64,000 nt of DNA, from contig NZ_MPPI01000002.1 of NCBI RefSeq assembly GCF_001895925.1, forward strand, positions 154,095 to 218,094, in the 5' to 3' direction. The notes below the pieces were generated by a model. It searched no databases and was not told the origin of the DNA. It saw only the letters and a program-made list of their open reading frames with translations. How positions within the stretch are numbered: position 1 is the first letter of the stretch; every line of letters begins with the position of its first letter. A program made the translations under genes and the position numbers. Shown one piece after another: positions 15,878 through 25,278 of this stretch. Source of the stretch: Phormidesmis priestleyi ULC007. GTDB taxonomy: Bacteria; Cyanobacteriota; Cyanobacteriia; Leptolyngbyales; Leptolyngbyaceae.

Positions 15878-16537
15878 ATGAAAATTGAGCAGAAACATGA
15901 GTGGGTTTTGACCGCAGAAGCCGCGATCGAGATTCAGCAAACGCTGCGAACTGAGGTGATCACGCGCGATCGCTTCGGGGTGGTGAACTATGTGGCGGGC
16001 GTTGATGTCGGTTTTGAGGCAGACGGGACAGTGACTCGTGCAGCCGTTGCCGTGCTGAGTTATCCAGAATTGCAGTTGTGTGATCAGGCGATCGCGCGTC
16101 GTCCCACCACGTTTCCTTACATTCCGGGGTTTCTCTCGTTTCGAGAAGTTCCGGCGGTTTTAGATGCGTTAGAGAATGTCAAAATTATGCCTGATTTACT
16201 GCTCTGCGATGGTCAAGGCATCGCGCATCCTCGACGGTTTGGTATCGCGTGTCATCTGGGAGTGTTGACCAATTTACCTGCGATTGGAGTGGCAAAATCT
16301 CGTCTGATTGGCAAACACGCCGAAGTACCAGACAAAAGAGGCACTTGGGAGCCACTGTACGATCGCGGCGAGACGATCGGCGCAGTGCTCAAAACTCGCC
16401 CCAATACAAACCCGCTCTATATTTCTCCCGGTCATCGCATTAGTTTAGAAACGGCGATCGCTTATGTGATGGGCTGCACGACCAAATATCGTTTGCCCGA
16501 AACGACTCGCTTTGCTCACAAGTTAGCTTCTGGCTGA
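15878..16537 (+). CDS. nfi: Endonuclease V
   Basis: 219 residues, full length. Metal-binding Asp43 lies in VAGVDVGF, then PYIPGFLSFRE (the wedge/recognition motif), then LLCDGQGIAHPRRFG with the second acidic site and CHLGVL. The enzyme nicks DNA (and cuts RNA) near inosine in repair of deaminated adenine. Divergent from the kinase gene, with 66 bases between start codons. It ends just before a family A element that fills the convergent gap to folB. Confidence 0.95.
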   Translation: MKIEQKHEWVLTAEAAIEIQQTLRTEVITRDRFGVVNYVAGVDVGFEADGTVTRAAVAVLSYPELQLCDQAIARRPTTFPYIPGFLSFREVPAVLDALENVKIMPDLLLCDGQGIAHPRRFGIACHLGVLTNLPAIGVAKSRLIGKHAEVPDKRGTWEPLYDRGETIGAVLKTRPNTNPLYISPGHRISLETAIAYVMGCTTKYRLPETTRFAHKLASG

Positions 16538-16548
16538 TTATCGTGTTT

Positions 16549-16712
16549 AACACGTCAGTTCGACGAGTTTTTTCGCTTCGTTCTCAGCGGCTTCTGCCCC
16601 CTAAATCCCCCATTCTGGGGGACTTTGAACCGGAATTTTTGGCTTGAAGTCCCCCAAAATTGGGGGATTTAGGGGGCGCGATGGACTCGTAACGAAGTCT
16701 CGAATTCACGTT
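16549..16712. mobile_element. Family A palindromic element between nfi and folB
   Basis: The left arm starts ACGTCAGTTCGACGAG and continues TTTTTTCGCTTCG...CAGCGGCTTCT. The core follows from CCCCCTAAATCCCCC to GGGGGATTTAGGGGGC, and the right arm ends GAATTCACGTT. The right arm is diverged. Flanks GTTTA and GTTTT give at best a 4 of 5 match as a target duplication. It occupies nearly all of the gap between two convergent stop codons. Confidence 0.8.
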
Positions 16713-16715
16713 GTT

Positions 16716-17075
16716 TTATGATCGAGTGCGAGTGATGTCGATCGTGATTTTGCCGCCAAAGTCAGGAATCGGAGCCGCAGGTTTGATCAACTGCACCCGC
16801 ACCTGAGAGACGCGATCGAAGTTAAGAACAGATTCTGCAATCAGCGTTGCCAATCTCTCTAACAAGATTAAACGAGAAGTCTTCACTAAGTTCTGCACAA
16901 TTTCGATCACATCGCAATAATCTAAAGTGTGTGCCAATAGATCGCTTTCTCCAGCTTGAGAGAGATCGAGCCACAGCGTTATATCGACTTCAAACCACTG
17001 TCCTAATCGTTGTTCTTCAGGCAATGCACCCGTGTAGCCATAACTGAGAATGCCTGTTATGTGAATACAGTCCAT
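16716..17075 (-). CDS. folB: Dihydroneopterin aldolase
   Basis: 119 residues, the usual length. MDCIHITGILSYGYTGALPEEQ is the family N-terminus (shortened here), followed by LDLSQAGESDLLAHTLDYCDV and ILLERLATLIAESVL with the catalytic-region glutamate, then VQLIKPAAPIP with the conserved lysine. It converts dihydroneopterin to 6-hydroxymethyl-dihydropterin in folate synthesis. It abuts the glycosyltransferase gene with no gap, so the two are co-transcribed. Confidence 0.94.
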   Translation of the reverse strand: MDCIHITGILSYGYTGALPEEQRLGQWFEVDITLWLDLSQAGESDLLAHTLDYCDVIEIVQNLVKTSRLILLERLATLIAESVLNFDRVSQVRVQLIKPAAPIPDFGGKITIDITRTRS

Positions 17076-18542
17076 TTATTTCAATCCATAGCCTCTTTGA
17101 ACATAGTAGTTCTTGATCCACACGCCAAACCGAATGATCGGAACAGTAATCGGTGGTGAAACTCGATCGAACTTTGCAAGTAGCTTTGACTGCACCGGAA
17201 ACCAATCATCCGACAAAATTACTGCATTTTTGTCTCGAAAGGGCAGATCATCGGGATACCAAAAGTCAAATTGATCGACCCGATCGGAGATCGCTCTCAC
17301 AGTTTTATCGTTAAGTTGATAAGCCAGAGCAGATGCCGATCGATAATCGGTGGTGATCAACAAGGGCGAAGTCTGAAGTTCTGATGCCTGCTGTGTAACG
17401 ACAACAGCAACTTCGTTCCAGCCAAACAACATCCGTGAATCTGGATCAGCGTCTTTGCTGACCAGTGCTGACAACGGTAAAGCACAATAATGTACCACTA
17501 GCAGGGTTGCAAATAATAATCCATAAAGCTGAAAGCCAGATAACGCTTTAGATCCGAAATTTGAAGCCCGAATAAAACAGGCCGGGAGTAAAGGAAACAA
17601 TAAAAGATAAGCAGTAATATTCCAATAATAAAGCGCAGCCGAAATCAGAGAAATAACCGTCAAAATAATGGTAGAGACTGCGAACATCCAAAATGCGACG
17701 ATCGGGTAAACAGAATCAGTGCGAATCAAATGACTGGGCTGTTTAAAACTCCGATAAAAGCCTCTCCAATAGAATGGAGAAACTACAAAAAATGAAACGC
17801 CAATGAAAGCAAGACACGAACCTAATTTAATTCCACCATTAACCGGATGAATACTGCGATCGACATAATAATGAAACGACTGAAAATCATTCGAGAGATT
17901 CCACACCAGAATCGGAATCAACGCACTGCTGGCGATCGCGATCGCAAAATAGAGCCGACGATCACGCAAAAATGGTCTTAATCGGCGATCGGCAATCATC
18001 GCAGCGAGAAATCCAAGCGGCACAAACACGGCATTATATTTGCACAATCCAGCAAGCGCGATCGCAATAGCTGATGAATAGAGTCGCCAACTTTCACCTT
18101 TTTGCTCTGTAACATAACCATCCAGAAACGTAATAAATAAGTATGCAGAAATTAACGAAAACGTAATTAGTAAGTGATCGTGCCACGCCAACCCCAAAAA
18201 TAAAAAATACAACGGGGACGCAAGCACTAATATAATCACTAACCAAAAATGTTGTTCAATCTTATCTCGATAAAGATAATGAACAATTCTATAGTAGGTA
18301 TAACCGATCGCGCCACTACTGATTAAGTTGGGCAACCGCAGTGTGAAATTAGAGCGTCCAAAAACCGCAGTAAAAGCCCCTTGAACCCAAGCATTTAAGG
18401 GCGGATGGTCATAGTAAGACCAGTCTAGATGCTGACCCCAAAGCCAATAGTAAGCTTCGTCAGGGTTTGGAAACGCCGTCAGCCAAAACACCAAACGAAG
18501 CACCGCGAAAGCGATTATCACAAACAGCCAAGATTTAGGCAT
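17076..18542 (-). CDS. GT-C glycosyltransferase, ArnT/PMT-like (GT39/GT83 type)
   Basis: 488 residues, polytopic with about ten to twelve hydrophobic segments. The first periplasmic loop carries the GT-C acidic motif in NPDEAYYWLWGQHLDWSYYD, followed by HPPLNAWVQG, characteristic of ArnT/YycA-like lipid-sugar transferases. Such enzymes transfer a sugar from a polyprenyl carrier to lipid or protein on the outer face of the membrane; acceptor and donor are unknown. Its stop abuts the folB start codon on the same strand. Confidence 0.88.
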   Translation of the reverse strand: MPKSWLFVIIAFAVLRLVFWLTAFPNPDEAYYWLWGQHLDWSYYDHPPLNAWVQGAFTAVFGRSNFTLRLPNLISSGAIGYTYYRIVHYLYRDKIEQHFWLVIILVLASPLYFLFLGLAWHDHLLITFSLISAYLFITFLDGYVTEQKGESWRLYSSAIAIALAGLCKYNAVFVPLGFLAAMIADRRLRPFLRDRRLYFAIAIASSALIPILVWNLSNDFQSFHYYVDRSIHPVNGGIKLGSCLAFIGVSFFVVSPFYWRGFYRSFKQPSHLIRTDSVYPIVAFWMFAVSTIILTVISLISAALYYWNITAYLLLFPLLPACFIRASNFGSKALSGFQLYGLLFATLLVVHYCALPLSALVSKDADPDSRMLFGWNEVAVVVTQQASELQTSPLLITTDYRSASALAYQLNDKTVRAISDRVDQFDFWYPDDLPFRDKNAVILSDDWFPVQSKLLAKFDRVSPPITVPIIRFGVWIKNYYVQRGYGLK

Positions 18543-18691
18543 TCAGAGAACTTATCAAATTAGTTACAAAACTTTAAAGAATTTCCTCAACGATCGCTAT
18601 TCTTCCACGATCGTTAAATTTGGTACATCACGATGCACTTTTATCGAATAAAAAGGCTTATATTCTTTCATCATCCTTCACTCGGTTGCGT

Positions 18692-19786
18692 ATGCTGACT
18701 AGCGCTCATTGGCGTAAAACGTTAGAAGCGGTTTCGATTCCGATCGCTGCTCTGATCTTCTCACTTTTTTTGTTTGGCTTGTTTTGTGCGGCAGCGGGGG
18801 CCAATCCCTTTGCGGTCTATGGGGCAATTTATAAAGCAGCCTTTGGCAGTTGGTTTGCCTTTCAAAATACGCTAATTCGAGCCGCCCCGTTGATGCTGAC
18901 CTCTTTGTGTACCGCGCTTCCTGCTCGATTGGGGTTGGTAATCATTGGCAACGAAGGGGCACTAGTCATGGGTGGGATTGCCGCGATCGCCGCAGGCTTA
19001 TCCGTCGCGGGTTCTGCCCCAGCGCTCGTCGTTCAAATCGTCATGGCGATCGCAGGCATCCTCGCTGGAGGGGTGTGGATCGGCATAGTCGGAGCGTTGC
19101 GTCACTATCGAGCTGTCAACGAGACGATTAGCAGCCTATTGATGAATTACATCGCGATCGCGATCCTCAACCATCTGGTAGGCGGCCCGATGCGCGATCC
19201 GACTTCTCTTAACAAGCCCTCTAGCTTCCCGATTCCTGATGCCGATAAGCTAGGCAACATTCCCTTTACACGAGTCCATTACGGGTTGCTCTACGGCATT
19301 GTCGTGTGCATCATTGCTTACTACCTGATCCAGCGCACCACGTTTGGATTCGCAGCACGAACGGCAGGCGGAAACGTCAAAGCCGCCCGAATTGCCGGAT
19401 TGCCCGTCGGCAAATTGACGATCGCGATCTGCTTTCTAGCTGGATCTGCTGCTGGGTTAGCCGGGATGGTCGAAGTCGCGGCAGTACACGGTCGAGCCAA
19501 CGAATCACTCAATGCTAACTATGGCTATGCGGGAATTTTGGTGGCATTTATTGCGCGACATAACCCGATCGCTGCCAGCGTTGTGGCAATTCTACTCGGC
19601 GGAATTCTCGCCAGCGGCAGCATCTTGCAGCGACAGTTAGGCTTACCCGATGCCACAGTCTATGTCTTTCAAGGCTTAGTGTTTCTCGTCGTTCTCTACA
19701 GCGAATCTCTCTACGGACGGTTCGCCATCTTTAAAGAACCCGAAGCACCGAGTTTGCCTCCCCCTTCAGCAACCCTGGCAGTATAA
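18692..19786 (+). CDS. ABC transporter permease, BMP (nucleoside-type) family, subunit 1
   Basis: 364 residues, about nine to ten transmembrane segments. The motifs GANPFAVYGAIYKAAFGS, RLGLVIIGNEGALVMGG and TISSLLMNYIAI match NupP/YufP-type permeases that work with BMP-family lipoproteins. Upstream in-frame GTG/TTG codons exist but the ATG at 18692 fits the family start. It forms an operon with the second permease, a double ATPase and a hydrolase. A family A palindromic element has entered at its stop codon. Confidence 0.9.
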   Translation: MLTSAHWRKTLEAVSIPIAALIFSLFLFGLFCAAAGANPFAVYGAIYKAAFGSWFAFQNTLIRAAPLMLTSLCTALPARLGLVIIGNEGALVMGGIAAIAAGLSVAGSAPALVVQIVMAIAGILAGGVWIGIVGALRHYRAVNETISSLLMNYIAIAILNHLVGGPMRDPTSLNKPSSFPIPDADKLGNIPFTRVHYGLLYGIVVCIIAYYLIQRTTFGFAARTAGGNVKAARIAGLPVGKLTIAICFLAGSAAGLAGMVEVAAVHGRANESLNANYGYAGILVAFIARHNPIAASVVAILLGGILASGSILQRQLGLPDATVYVFQGLVFLVVLYSESLYGRFAIFKEPEAPSLPPPSATLAV

Positions 19787-19967
19787 ATTAACGTCAGTTC
19801 GACGGAAGCGGTTCGCTCCGGTTGTGAATTCTGGAAGCCCCCTAAATCCCCCAAATTGGGGGACTTCAAGCCACAAGTTCCGGTTCAAAGTCCCCCAGAA
19901 TGGGGGATTTAGGGGGCAGAAGCCGCTGACAACGAAGCGAAAAACCTCGTCGAACTGACGTTAAATT
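19785..19967. mobile_element. Family A palindromic element inside the ABC-transporter operon
   Basis: The element is 19790-19962 (173 bp) with 15-bp perfect termini AACGTCAGTTCGACG and CGTCGAACTGACGTT. The 5-bp sequence AAATT flanks both sides (19785-19789 and 19963-19967) and overlaps the permease stop codon. The core hairpins are 19837-19917. The right arm (AGAAGCCGCTGACAACGAAG...) matches the left arm of the copy at 30092, so the two copies are in opposite orientation. Before insertion the two permease genes were about 40 bp apart. Confidence 0.9.
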
Positions 19968-20004
19968 ACTTGCGATCGCACCCAAATTCAATGGAGATAT
20001 TCAA

Positions 20005-20952
20005 ATGGCAACAGAAGCACTAGGTTGGTGGGGCGTTCCTTTAGGAATCATGGCGGGTATGTTACGCGGCAGTGCCCCCTTCTTATTTGTGAGTTTGGGC
20101 GAGTGCCTAACTGAGAAAAGCGGCAAAGTCAACTTGGGGTTAGAAGGAACGCTTTTGACCGGGGCAATGAGTGCCTACGCGATCTCTTATCTGACCGAAA
20201 AGAGCGTCGGCCCGGCAATTTCTCCCTGGCTGGGCGTTCTAGTAGCAGGTCTAGCCGGAATGGTTTTAGGCTTTATTCACGCGTGGCTATCTCAGCAGCC
20301 CAAGGTGAATGATGTCGCTGTCGGCATTGCCATGATTATCTTTGGCAGTGGCATCGCCTTCTTTTTAGGAAAACCGTTTATTCAACCGCCTGCCCCTCAA
20401 CTGCCAACATTTGATCTGGGTGCCTGGAGCAACGTTCCTCAAATTCAATCCGCTCTAAAAATCAGTCCTCTGCTGATCATCGGAATTTTGCTCGCGCCGT
20501 TAATGGCTTGGTTTTTTAAGTCTACTCGTTGGGGATTATTTATTCGAGCGGTTGGCGATAGTCCCGATGCAGCGTTAGCGATGGGCATCTCGATCGCAAA
20601 AGTGAGAATGCTGTGCATCATCGCTGGCAGCTTTTTAGCTGGGATTGGCGGGGCATATTTGTCGCTTTACTACCCCGGTAGCTGGTCAGAGCGCATTTCT
20701 AGCGGTCAGGGCTTGATGGCGGTTGCTCTGGTGATCTTTGCCCGTTGGAATCCGATTCAGTGCCTTTGGGCATCGCTCTTATTTGGAGGCGCACAAGCGA
20801 TCGGCCCTGCCTTGCAAGCGGTCGGCGTTGAGGGCGGTTATTATCTCTTCAACGCGTCTCCTTACATTCTGACGCTGCTGATCATGATCATTACTTGTTC
20901 TCCCAAGAAGACGCTCACAGGCGCACCTGGCGCTTTAGGAACTTTCACTTAA
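20005..20952 (+). CDS. ABC transporter permease, BMP (nucleoside-type) family, subunit 2
   Basis: 315 residues with about eight to nine membrane segments. GSAPFLFVSLGECLTEKSGK and VNLGLEGTLLTGAMSAY are the NupQ/YufQ signature; SPDAALAMGISIAKVR is the coupling loop. A GGAGAT sequence sits 10 bases before the ATG. It should pair with the permease at 18692 to form the channel of a purine nucleoside-like importer. The next gene starts 24 bases on. Confidence 0.92.
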   Translation: MATEALGWWGVPLGIMAGMLRGSAPFLFVSLGECLTEKSGKVNLGLEGTLLTGAMSAYAISYLTEKSVGPAISPWLGVLVAGLAGMVLGFIHAWLSQQPKVNDVAVGIAMIIFGSGIAFFLGKPFIQPPAPQLPTFDLGAWSNVPQIQSALKISPLLIIGILLAPLMAWFFKSTRWGLFIRAVGDSPDAALAMGISIAKVRMLCIIAGSFLAGIGGAYLSLYYPGSWSERISSGQGLMAVALVIFARWNPIQCLWASLLFGGAQAIGPALQAVGVEGGYYLFNASPYILTLLIMIITCSPKKTLTGAPGALGTFT

Positions 20953-20976
20953 AAACTCTAAATTTCAATAAAAGTC

Positions 20977-22524
20977 ATGAATCCAGCCGTCGAAATCAGC
21001 CAAACCAAAGAACTCGACCTGCCCCCCGAACTCGAAGTCGTAAATATGACCAAACAATTTGGTCAACTGATCGCCCTCGATCAGGTTTCATTGACCCTAA
21101 AACCCGGCACGTTTCACGCCCTGTTGGGAGAAAACGGAGCCGGAAAAAGTACGCTCGTAAAATGCGTCATGGGCTTTTATCAGCCCACTTCTGGAGAGGT
21201 GCGCTTTAACCAGCAGGTGCAAACGATCGCTAGCCCCCGCGACGCTCAAAGACACGGAATTGGCATGGTCTATCAGCACTTCACCTCAGTTCCGGCGATG
21301 ACGGTGGCAGAAAATTTGGTGCTTTGCCGCTATGAAAGTGCCGCGCTGATTGACTGGAAAGCTGAATACGAGGTGCTGAACGCATTTATGGAGACGGCTC
21401 CGTTTAAGCTGCCGTTGAGTGCGATCGTGGCTCAACTCGCGGCTGGAGAAAAGCAAAAACTAGAGATTCTCAAACAGCTTTATCTCAAGAGCAAGATTCT
21501 AATTCTAGATGAGCCAACCTCAGTGCTAACGCCCGGTGAAGCCGATGAGGTGTTGGGCTTGATTCGCCAAGAAGTCGTCGCGGGGCATTTAAGCGTGCTG
21601 CTAATCAGCCACAAATTTCGCGAGGTGACAGCGTTTGTAGACGAGATCACCGTCTTACGAAAGGGCAAATTTGCGGGGAGCGGCAGCGTTAAAGATCTGA
21701 CGATCGCCGACATGGCAGAGATGATGATGGGCGAAAAACGCGATCCTCAAAAAGTTGAGAAGACGGTGCATCCCGACCCGACCCCGGTGCTGCAAATTCA
21801 GGAGATTCACGCCAATAAAGACAATGGGCTAGAGGCGATTTCGGGCGTAAATCTGACCGTCAATAGTGGCGAAATTGTCGGGATTGCAGGCATTTCTGGC
21901 AACGGTCAGCGCGAATTAGTCGAAGTCTTGGCAGGTCAACGCATCGCCACCGCTGGGCAGGTTTTGGTCAATGGCGAAGTCTATCGGGCCAGTCGCCGCG
22001 AAATGTTTAAGCATCGCGTCTTTGTGCTGCCCGAAGAGCCGCTTAAAAATGCCTGTGTGCCTCAAATGAGCGTGGCAGAGAATTTGGCACTGAGAACGTT
22101 TGATCGTTCGCCTCAAGCCAAAGGCTGGATGCTGCTTTTTAAGCCGATTCGAGAGGCTGCCCAGCGCTTGATTAAAATCTTTAAAATTAAAACGCCTTCT
22201 CCCGAAACTCCAGTCAGCAATCTCTCTGGTGGAAACGTCCAGCGCACCGTTCTTGCACGAGAGCTTTCTTCAGATCACATTAACCTTCTGATTGCCGCTA
22301 ACCCCTGTTTTGGTCTGGACTTTGCCGCCGTCGATTATATTCACAGCGAAATTTTGGAGACTCGAAACCGAGGCGTTGCGGTGCTGCTCGTCAGCGAAGA
22401 TCTGGACGAGTTGCTGAAATTGTCCGATCGCATCCTCGTGATCAGTGAAGGCAAATTTGCTTATGAAAGCCCGATCGCAACGGCTGATTTTGCTGCGATC
22501 GGTCGCAGCATGGCAGGACATTAG
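20977..22524 (+). CDS. ABC transporter double ATPase, BMP (nucleoside-type) family
   Basis: 515 residues with two ABC domains, like NupO/RbsA. Domain 1 has a canonical Walker [10 protein letters not shown] at 51-59 and Walker [10 protein letters not shown]. Domain 2 has a degenerate Walker A (GISGNGQRE), a canonical LSGGNVQR signature, and LLIAANP where LLIADEP would be expected. That asymmetry is usual in this family, so one site hydrolyses ATP. It drives import through the two permeases upstream. The matching substrate-binding lipoprotein gene is absent from this locus. Confidence 0.93.
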   Translation: MNPAVEISQTKELDLPPELEVVNMTKQFGQLIALDQVSLTLKPGTFHALLGENGAGKSTLVKCVMGFYQPTSGEVRFNQQVQTIASPRDAQRHGIGMVYQHFTSVPAMTVAENLVLCRYESAALIDWKAEYEVLNAFMETAPFKLPLSAIVAQLAAGEKQKLEILKQLYLKSKILILDEPTSVLTPGEADEVLGLIRQEVVAGHLSVLLISHKFREVTAFVDEITVLRKGKFAGSGSVKDLTIADMAEMMMGEKRDPQKVEKTVHPDPTPVLQIQEIHANKDNGLEAISGVNLTVNSGEIVGIAGISGNGQRELVEVLAGQRIATAGQVLVNGEVYRASRREMFKHRVFVLPEEPLKNACVPQMSVAENLALRTFDRSPQAKGWMLLFKPIREAAQRLIKIFKIKTPSPETPVSNLSGGNVQRTVLARELSSDHINLLIAANPCFGLDFAAVDYIHSEILETRNRGVAVLLVSEDLDELLKLSDRILVISEGKFAYESPIATADFAAIGRSMAGH

Positions 22525-22528
22525 CCCT

Positions 22529-23221
22529 ATGACTATTATTTCTGCACAGCCTTATGACTACGAGTTGCCTGAAGACGGCAACATTGCGCTGATCGTGATT
22601 GATATGCAGCGTGACTTTATGGAACTGGGTGGATTTGGTGACATTTTGGGGAACGATGTTAGCCTTTTGCAAGCGATCGTGCCGACTCTAAAAACGCTGT
22701 TAGCAGGCTGTCGATCGCGAAACCTCCCCATTTTCCACACGACTGAGGGACATCAACCCGATCTGTCAGACTGTCCCGACTCTAAGCGCAAACGGGGTAA
22801 AGGAAAATTGACGATCGGCGATGCCGGATCGCTGGGACGAATTCTCATTTTGGGTGAACCAGGTAACGGCATCATCCCCGAATTGGCTCCGCTTCCAGGA
22901 GAAATCGTGATCCCAAAACCGGGCAAAGGTGCGTTCTACAACACCGACCTCGAACCGTTGTTAAAAGAGCGCAACGTGACCCACCTGCTGATCACAGGCG
23001 TAACGACTGAAGTTTGTGTCCAAACAACCATGCGAGAAGCCAACGATCGGGGCTATGAGTGCTTGCTCGTCGAAGATGCGACCGAGAGCTACTTTCCAGA
23101 ATTCAAGCAAGCGACGCTAGAAATGGTGCGCGCCCAAGGTGGCATCGTCGGCTGGACTGCCACCACCGATCAAGTACTGCAAGGATTGCAAACCTGGAAA
23201 TCGGCTTCAGCGATCGCGTGA
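22529..23221 (+). CDS. Isochorismatase-fold cysteine hydrolase (RutB/biuret-hydrolase-like)
   Basis: 230 residues. The triad is visible: Asp25 in IVIDMQRDF, Lys130 in IPKPGKGAF, and nucleophile Cys163 in [11 protein letters not shown] with the usual cis-peptide VTT. Family members hydrolyse amide or ureido bonds (ureidoacrylate, biuret, N-carbamoylsarcosine) or isochorismate. It begins 4 bases after the ATPase stop, so it is the last gene of the transporter operon and probably processes the imported nitrogen compound. The substrate is inference only. I use ATG 22529 rather than an overlapping in-frame upstream codon. Confidence 0.9.
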   Translation: MTIISAQPYDYELPEDGNIALIVIDMQRDFMELGGFGDILGNDVSLLQAIVPTLKTLLAGCRSRNLPIFHTTEGHQPDLSDCPDSKRKRGKGKLTIGDAGSLGRILILGEPGNGIIPELAPLPGEIVIPKPGKGAFYNTDLEPLLKERNVTHLLITGVTTEVCVQTTMREANDRGYECLLVEDATESYFPEFKQATLEMVRAQGGIVGWTATTDQVLQGLQTWKSASAIA

Positions 23222-23235
23222 CGAAATCACATTGG

Positions 23236-25212
23236 TTATGAACCTGTGGTGACTATACTCGCCTCAGAAACAGCCGCCTCCAGGGTGTGAGATTCTTCGG
23301 CTAGCTTCAACGCTGCGATCGCAGCAATCTCATCTTGATAAATGGGGAGGTCAAGCCAAAACGTGGTTCCGACTCCCACTTCACTGACTAGATAGACGCG
23401 GCTGTGGTGACGCTGCACAATATTGCGGACGATCGACAGCCCTAAACCCGTTCCTTCTAGCGTGTGAACCCGGTTCTCAACTCTAAAAAATCGCTCAAAG
23501 ATGGCATTTTGGTCTTCCTGGTCAATGCCAATTCCGGTATCTGCGATCTCAACGCGAACCGTTTCGGGCGAATGCAGAGAGGCGCGAATCATCACCTTGC
23601 CGCCCGCTTCAGTAAACTTAAGGGCATTGCCCACCAGATTTGCAAACACCTGCAAAAGCAAATCATAGTGCCCCATCACCGCAGGCAAATCGGCTTCAAC
23701 TTCTTGCAGTAGCTCGATGCCTTTGTCTTTAGCGTTGAGTCGATAAGTGCGAAGAATTTGCTCGATCGGTTGTGCCAGATCGACGGCTTCTAAGTGATAA
23801 ATCTTGCACGACTCTAAGCGAGACAGATCCAACACATCATTGACTAGTCGAGTCAGACGATCGGTTTCTCGATTTGCCGTTTCTAAAAACTCTTGCCGCT
23901 CCGTCTCAGTTAGTTCATCGCCATATTCATGCAGCGTTTCGATAAAGGATTTGATGTTAAACAGGGGCGTTCTCAACTCATGAGACACGTTGCTAATAAA
24001 CTGACTTTTTGCTTCATTTAGCTCCGCTTCACGGGTGATATCTTGCACCGTCACCGCCACACCTTTGACGTTTTCTTTAGAAGAATCCAGAACGGTGTTT
24101 AACAAAATTCTCAGGGTGCGATTCACTGGCTCGGTGAGCGTGATCCGAAATTCAGCTTCCTCACGCAGTTCACCTCTGGCAACCTGATAGAGTGGGCGAG
24201 TCAATTCGACCTGCACAGGCACTGGGAAACAGTAAAGCGCGTTGGTTCCTTCCACGGGCTTGCCTTCCCAGCCAAAGATGCGGCGAGCAGTCGGGTTCAC
24301 CAACACCACTTGCAGATTGGTATCGAGCAAAACAGCACCATCGGCGATCGTCGCCACCAAAGTCTCTAACTTCGCCTTTTCCGCCGTGAGTTCTTCAATG
24401 TTTTGTTCTTCGTAGCGCTCTAGTTTTTCTGCCATCTCGTTAAAGCTAGCAATCAGTTCGCTCAACTCAACGCCGCCCCCCACAGGCAGATCAACCCTCT
24501 GCTGAAAGTTGCCCTTGGCAATATTTTTAACGCCAACTACAAGCTCTTTAATCGGCTTAGTGATTTGCAGCGCATTAAACACCGCCCCTAAAATCACCAT
24601 CACCCAGATCGAGACAAACACAGCCACCGTGACATCTCGCGTTAGGTGAGATGACGCGGCCACCGTCGGGTTTGGATTAGTGCCGATCGCCAACACACCC
24701 AAATATTTGCCCTCATACACCAAGGGCACAAACACGTCGGTGACTTCACCATCGGGCGTTAAGTGCTGGCGCACCATCGGTAAATCTGAGGTTTCAGCAA
24801 AATTTTCGGGTAGCTGAATGCGACGGCGAATCGTCAGCGAATTTTGCACCTCAGAATCTGAGAAAGGAATCCCAAAATAGATTTCGCCATTCGTATCGGC
24901 ATAGAGCATATAGCGCACGCTGGAAGTGCTGCCATAAAAGCGATGCGAAAAACGAGCTAACTCAGTACGATCGTCCTCTCCAACCAGAGGAGCCACGTTT
25001 GCCGCCAGCAGCAGCCCCAAATCGCTGCCGAACCGCGTATCGTTAACGCGAGCATCTTGCTGAATTGTGTTGACTGCCCAAAAAGTCAGCCCACTCATAA
25101 TCAGCGACACGACTAGGGTTGCCGCCGCCATCAGCTTAGTCTGGAGCGTAAACTCCGACCACCAGCGCACCAAAACTTCTCGAACGGGGTTGAAGAAGGA
25201 AAACAAGAGCAA
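23236..25212 (-). CDS. nblS: Sensor histidine kinase NblS (Hik33/DspA type)
   Basis: 658 residues. Transmembrane helices at about 28-48 and 193-215 bracket a periplasmic sensor. A HAMP linker (ITKPIKELVVGVKNIAKGN) follows, then a PAS domain (about 280-400), then the HisKA box SQFISNVSHELRTPLFNI with phospho-acceptor His411, and the ATPase domain with N, G1 (IADTGIGID) and G2 (EGTGLGLSIV) boxes. NblS controls phycobilisome degradation and high-light, cold and nutrient-stress genes through RpaB/SrrA-type regulators. It follows purD by 66 bases on the same strand, a neighbourhood I recall in other cyanobacteria. Confidence 0.93.
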   Translation of the reverse strand: MLLFSFFNPVREVLVRWWSEFTLQTKLMAAATLVVSLIMSGLTFWAVNTIQQDARVNDTRFGSDLGLLLAANVAPLVGEDDRTELARFSHRFYGSTSSVRYMLYADTNGEIYFGIPFSDSEVQNSLTIRRRIQLPENFAETSDLPMVRQHLTPDGEVTDVFVPLVYEGKYLGVLAIGTNPNPTVAASSHLTRDVTVAVFVSIWVMVILGAVFNALQITKPIKELVVGVKNIAKGNFQQRVDLPVGGGVELSELIASFNEMAEKLERYEEQNIEELTAEKAKLETLVATIADGAVLLDTNLQVVLVNPTARRIFGWEGKPVEGTNALYCFPVPVQVELTRPLYQVARGELREEAEFRITLTEPVNRTLRILLNTVLDSSKENVKGVAVTVQDITREAELNEAKSQFISNVSHELRTPLFNIKSFIETLHEYGDELTETERQEFLETANRETDRLTRLVNDVLDLSRLESCKIYHLEAVDLAQPIEQILRTYRLNAKDKGIELLQEVEADLPAVMGHYDLLLQVFANLVGNALKFTEAGGKVMIRASLHSPETVRVEIADTGIGIDQEDQNAIFERFFRVENRVHTLEGTGLGLSIVRNIVQRHHSRVYLVSEVGVGTTFWLDLPIYQDEIAAIAALKLAEESHTLEAAVSEASIVTTGS

Positions 25213-25278
25213 GACCAGGGGTGAGGGACTAGAAGCTAAAAAGCTTCCTTTTGACGACTTCCTGATCCTAAATATAAA

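Noticed and set aside
22270-22521. Antisense ORFs within the ABC ATPase gene
   Set aside because: Frame shadows of a well-supported coding sequence.
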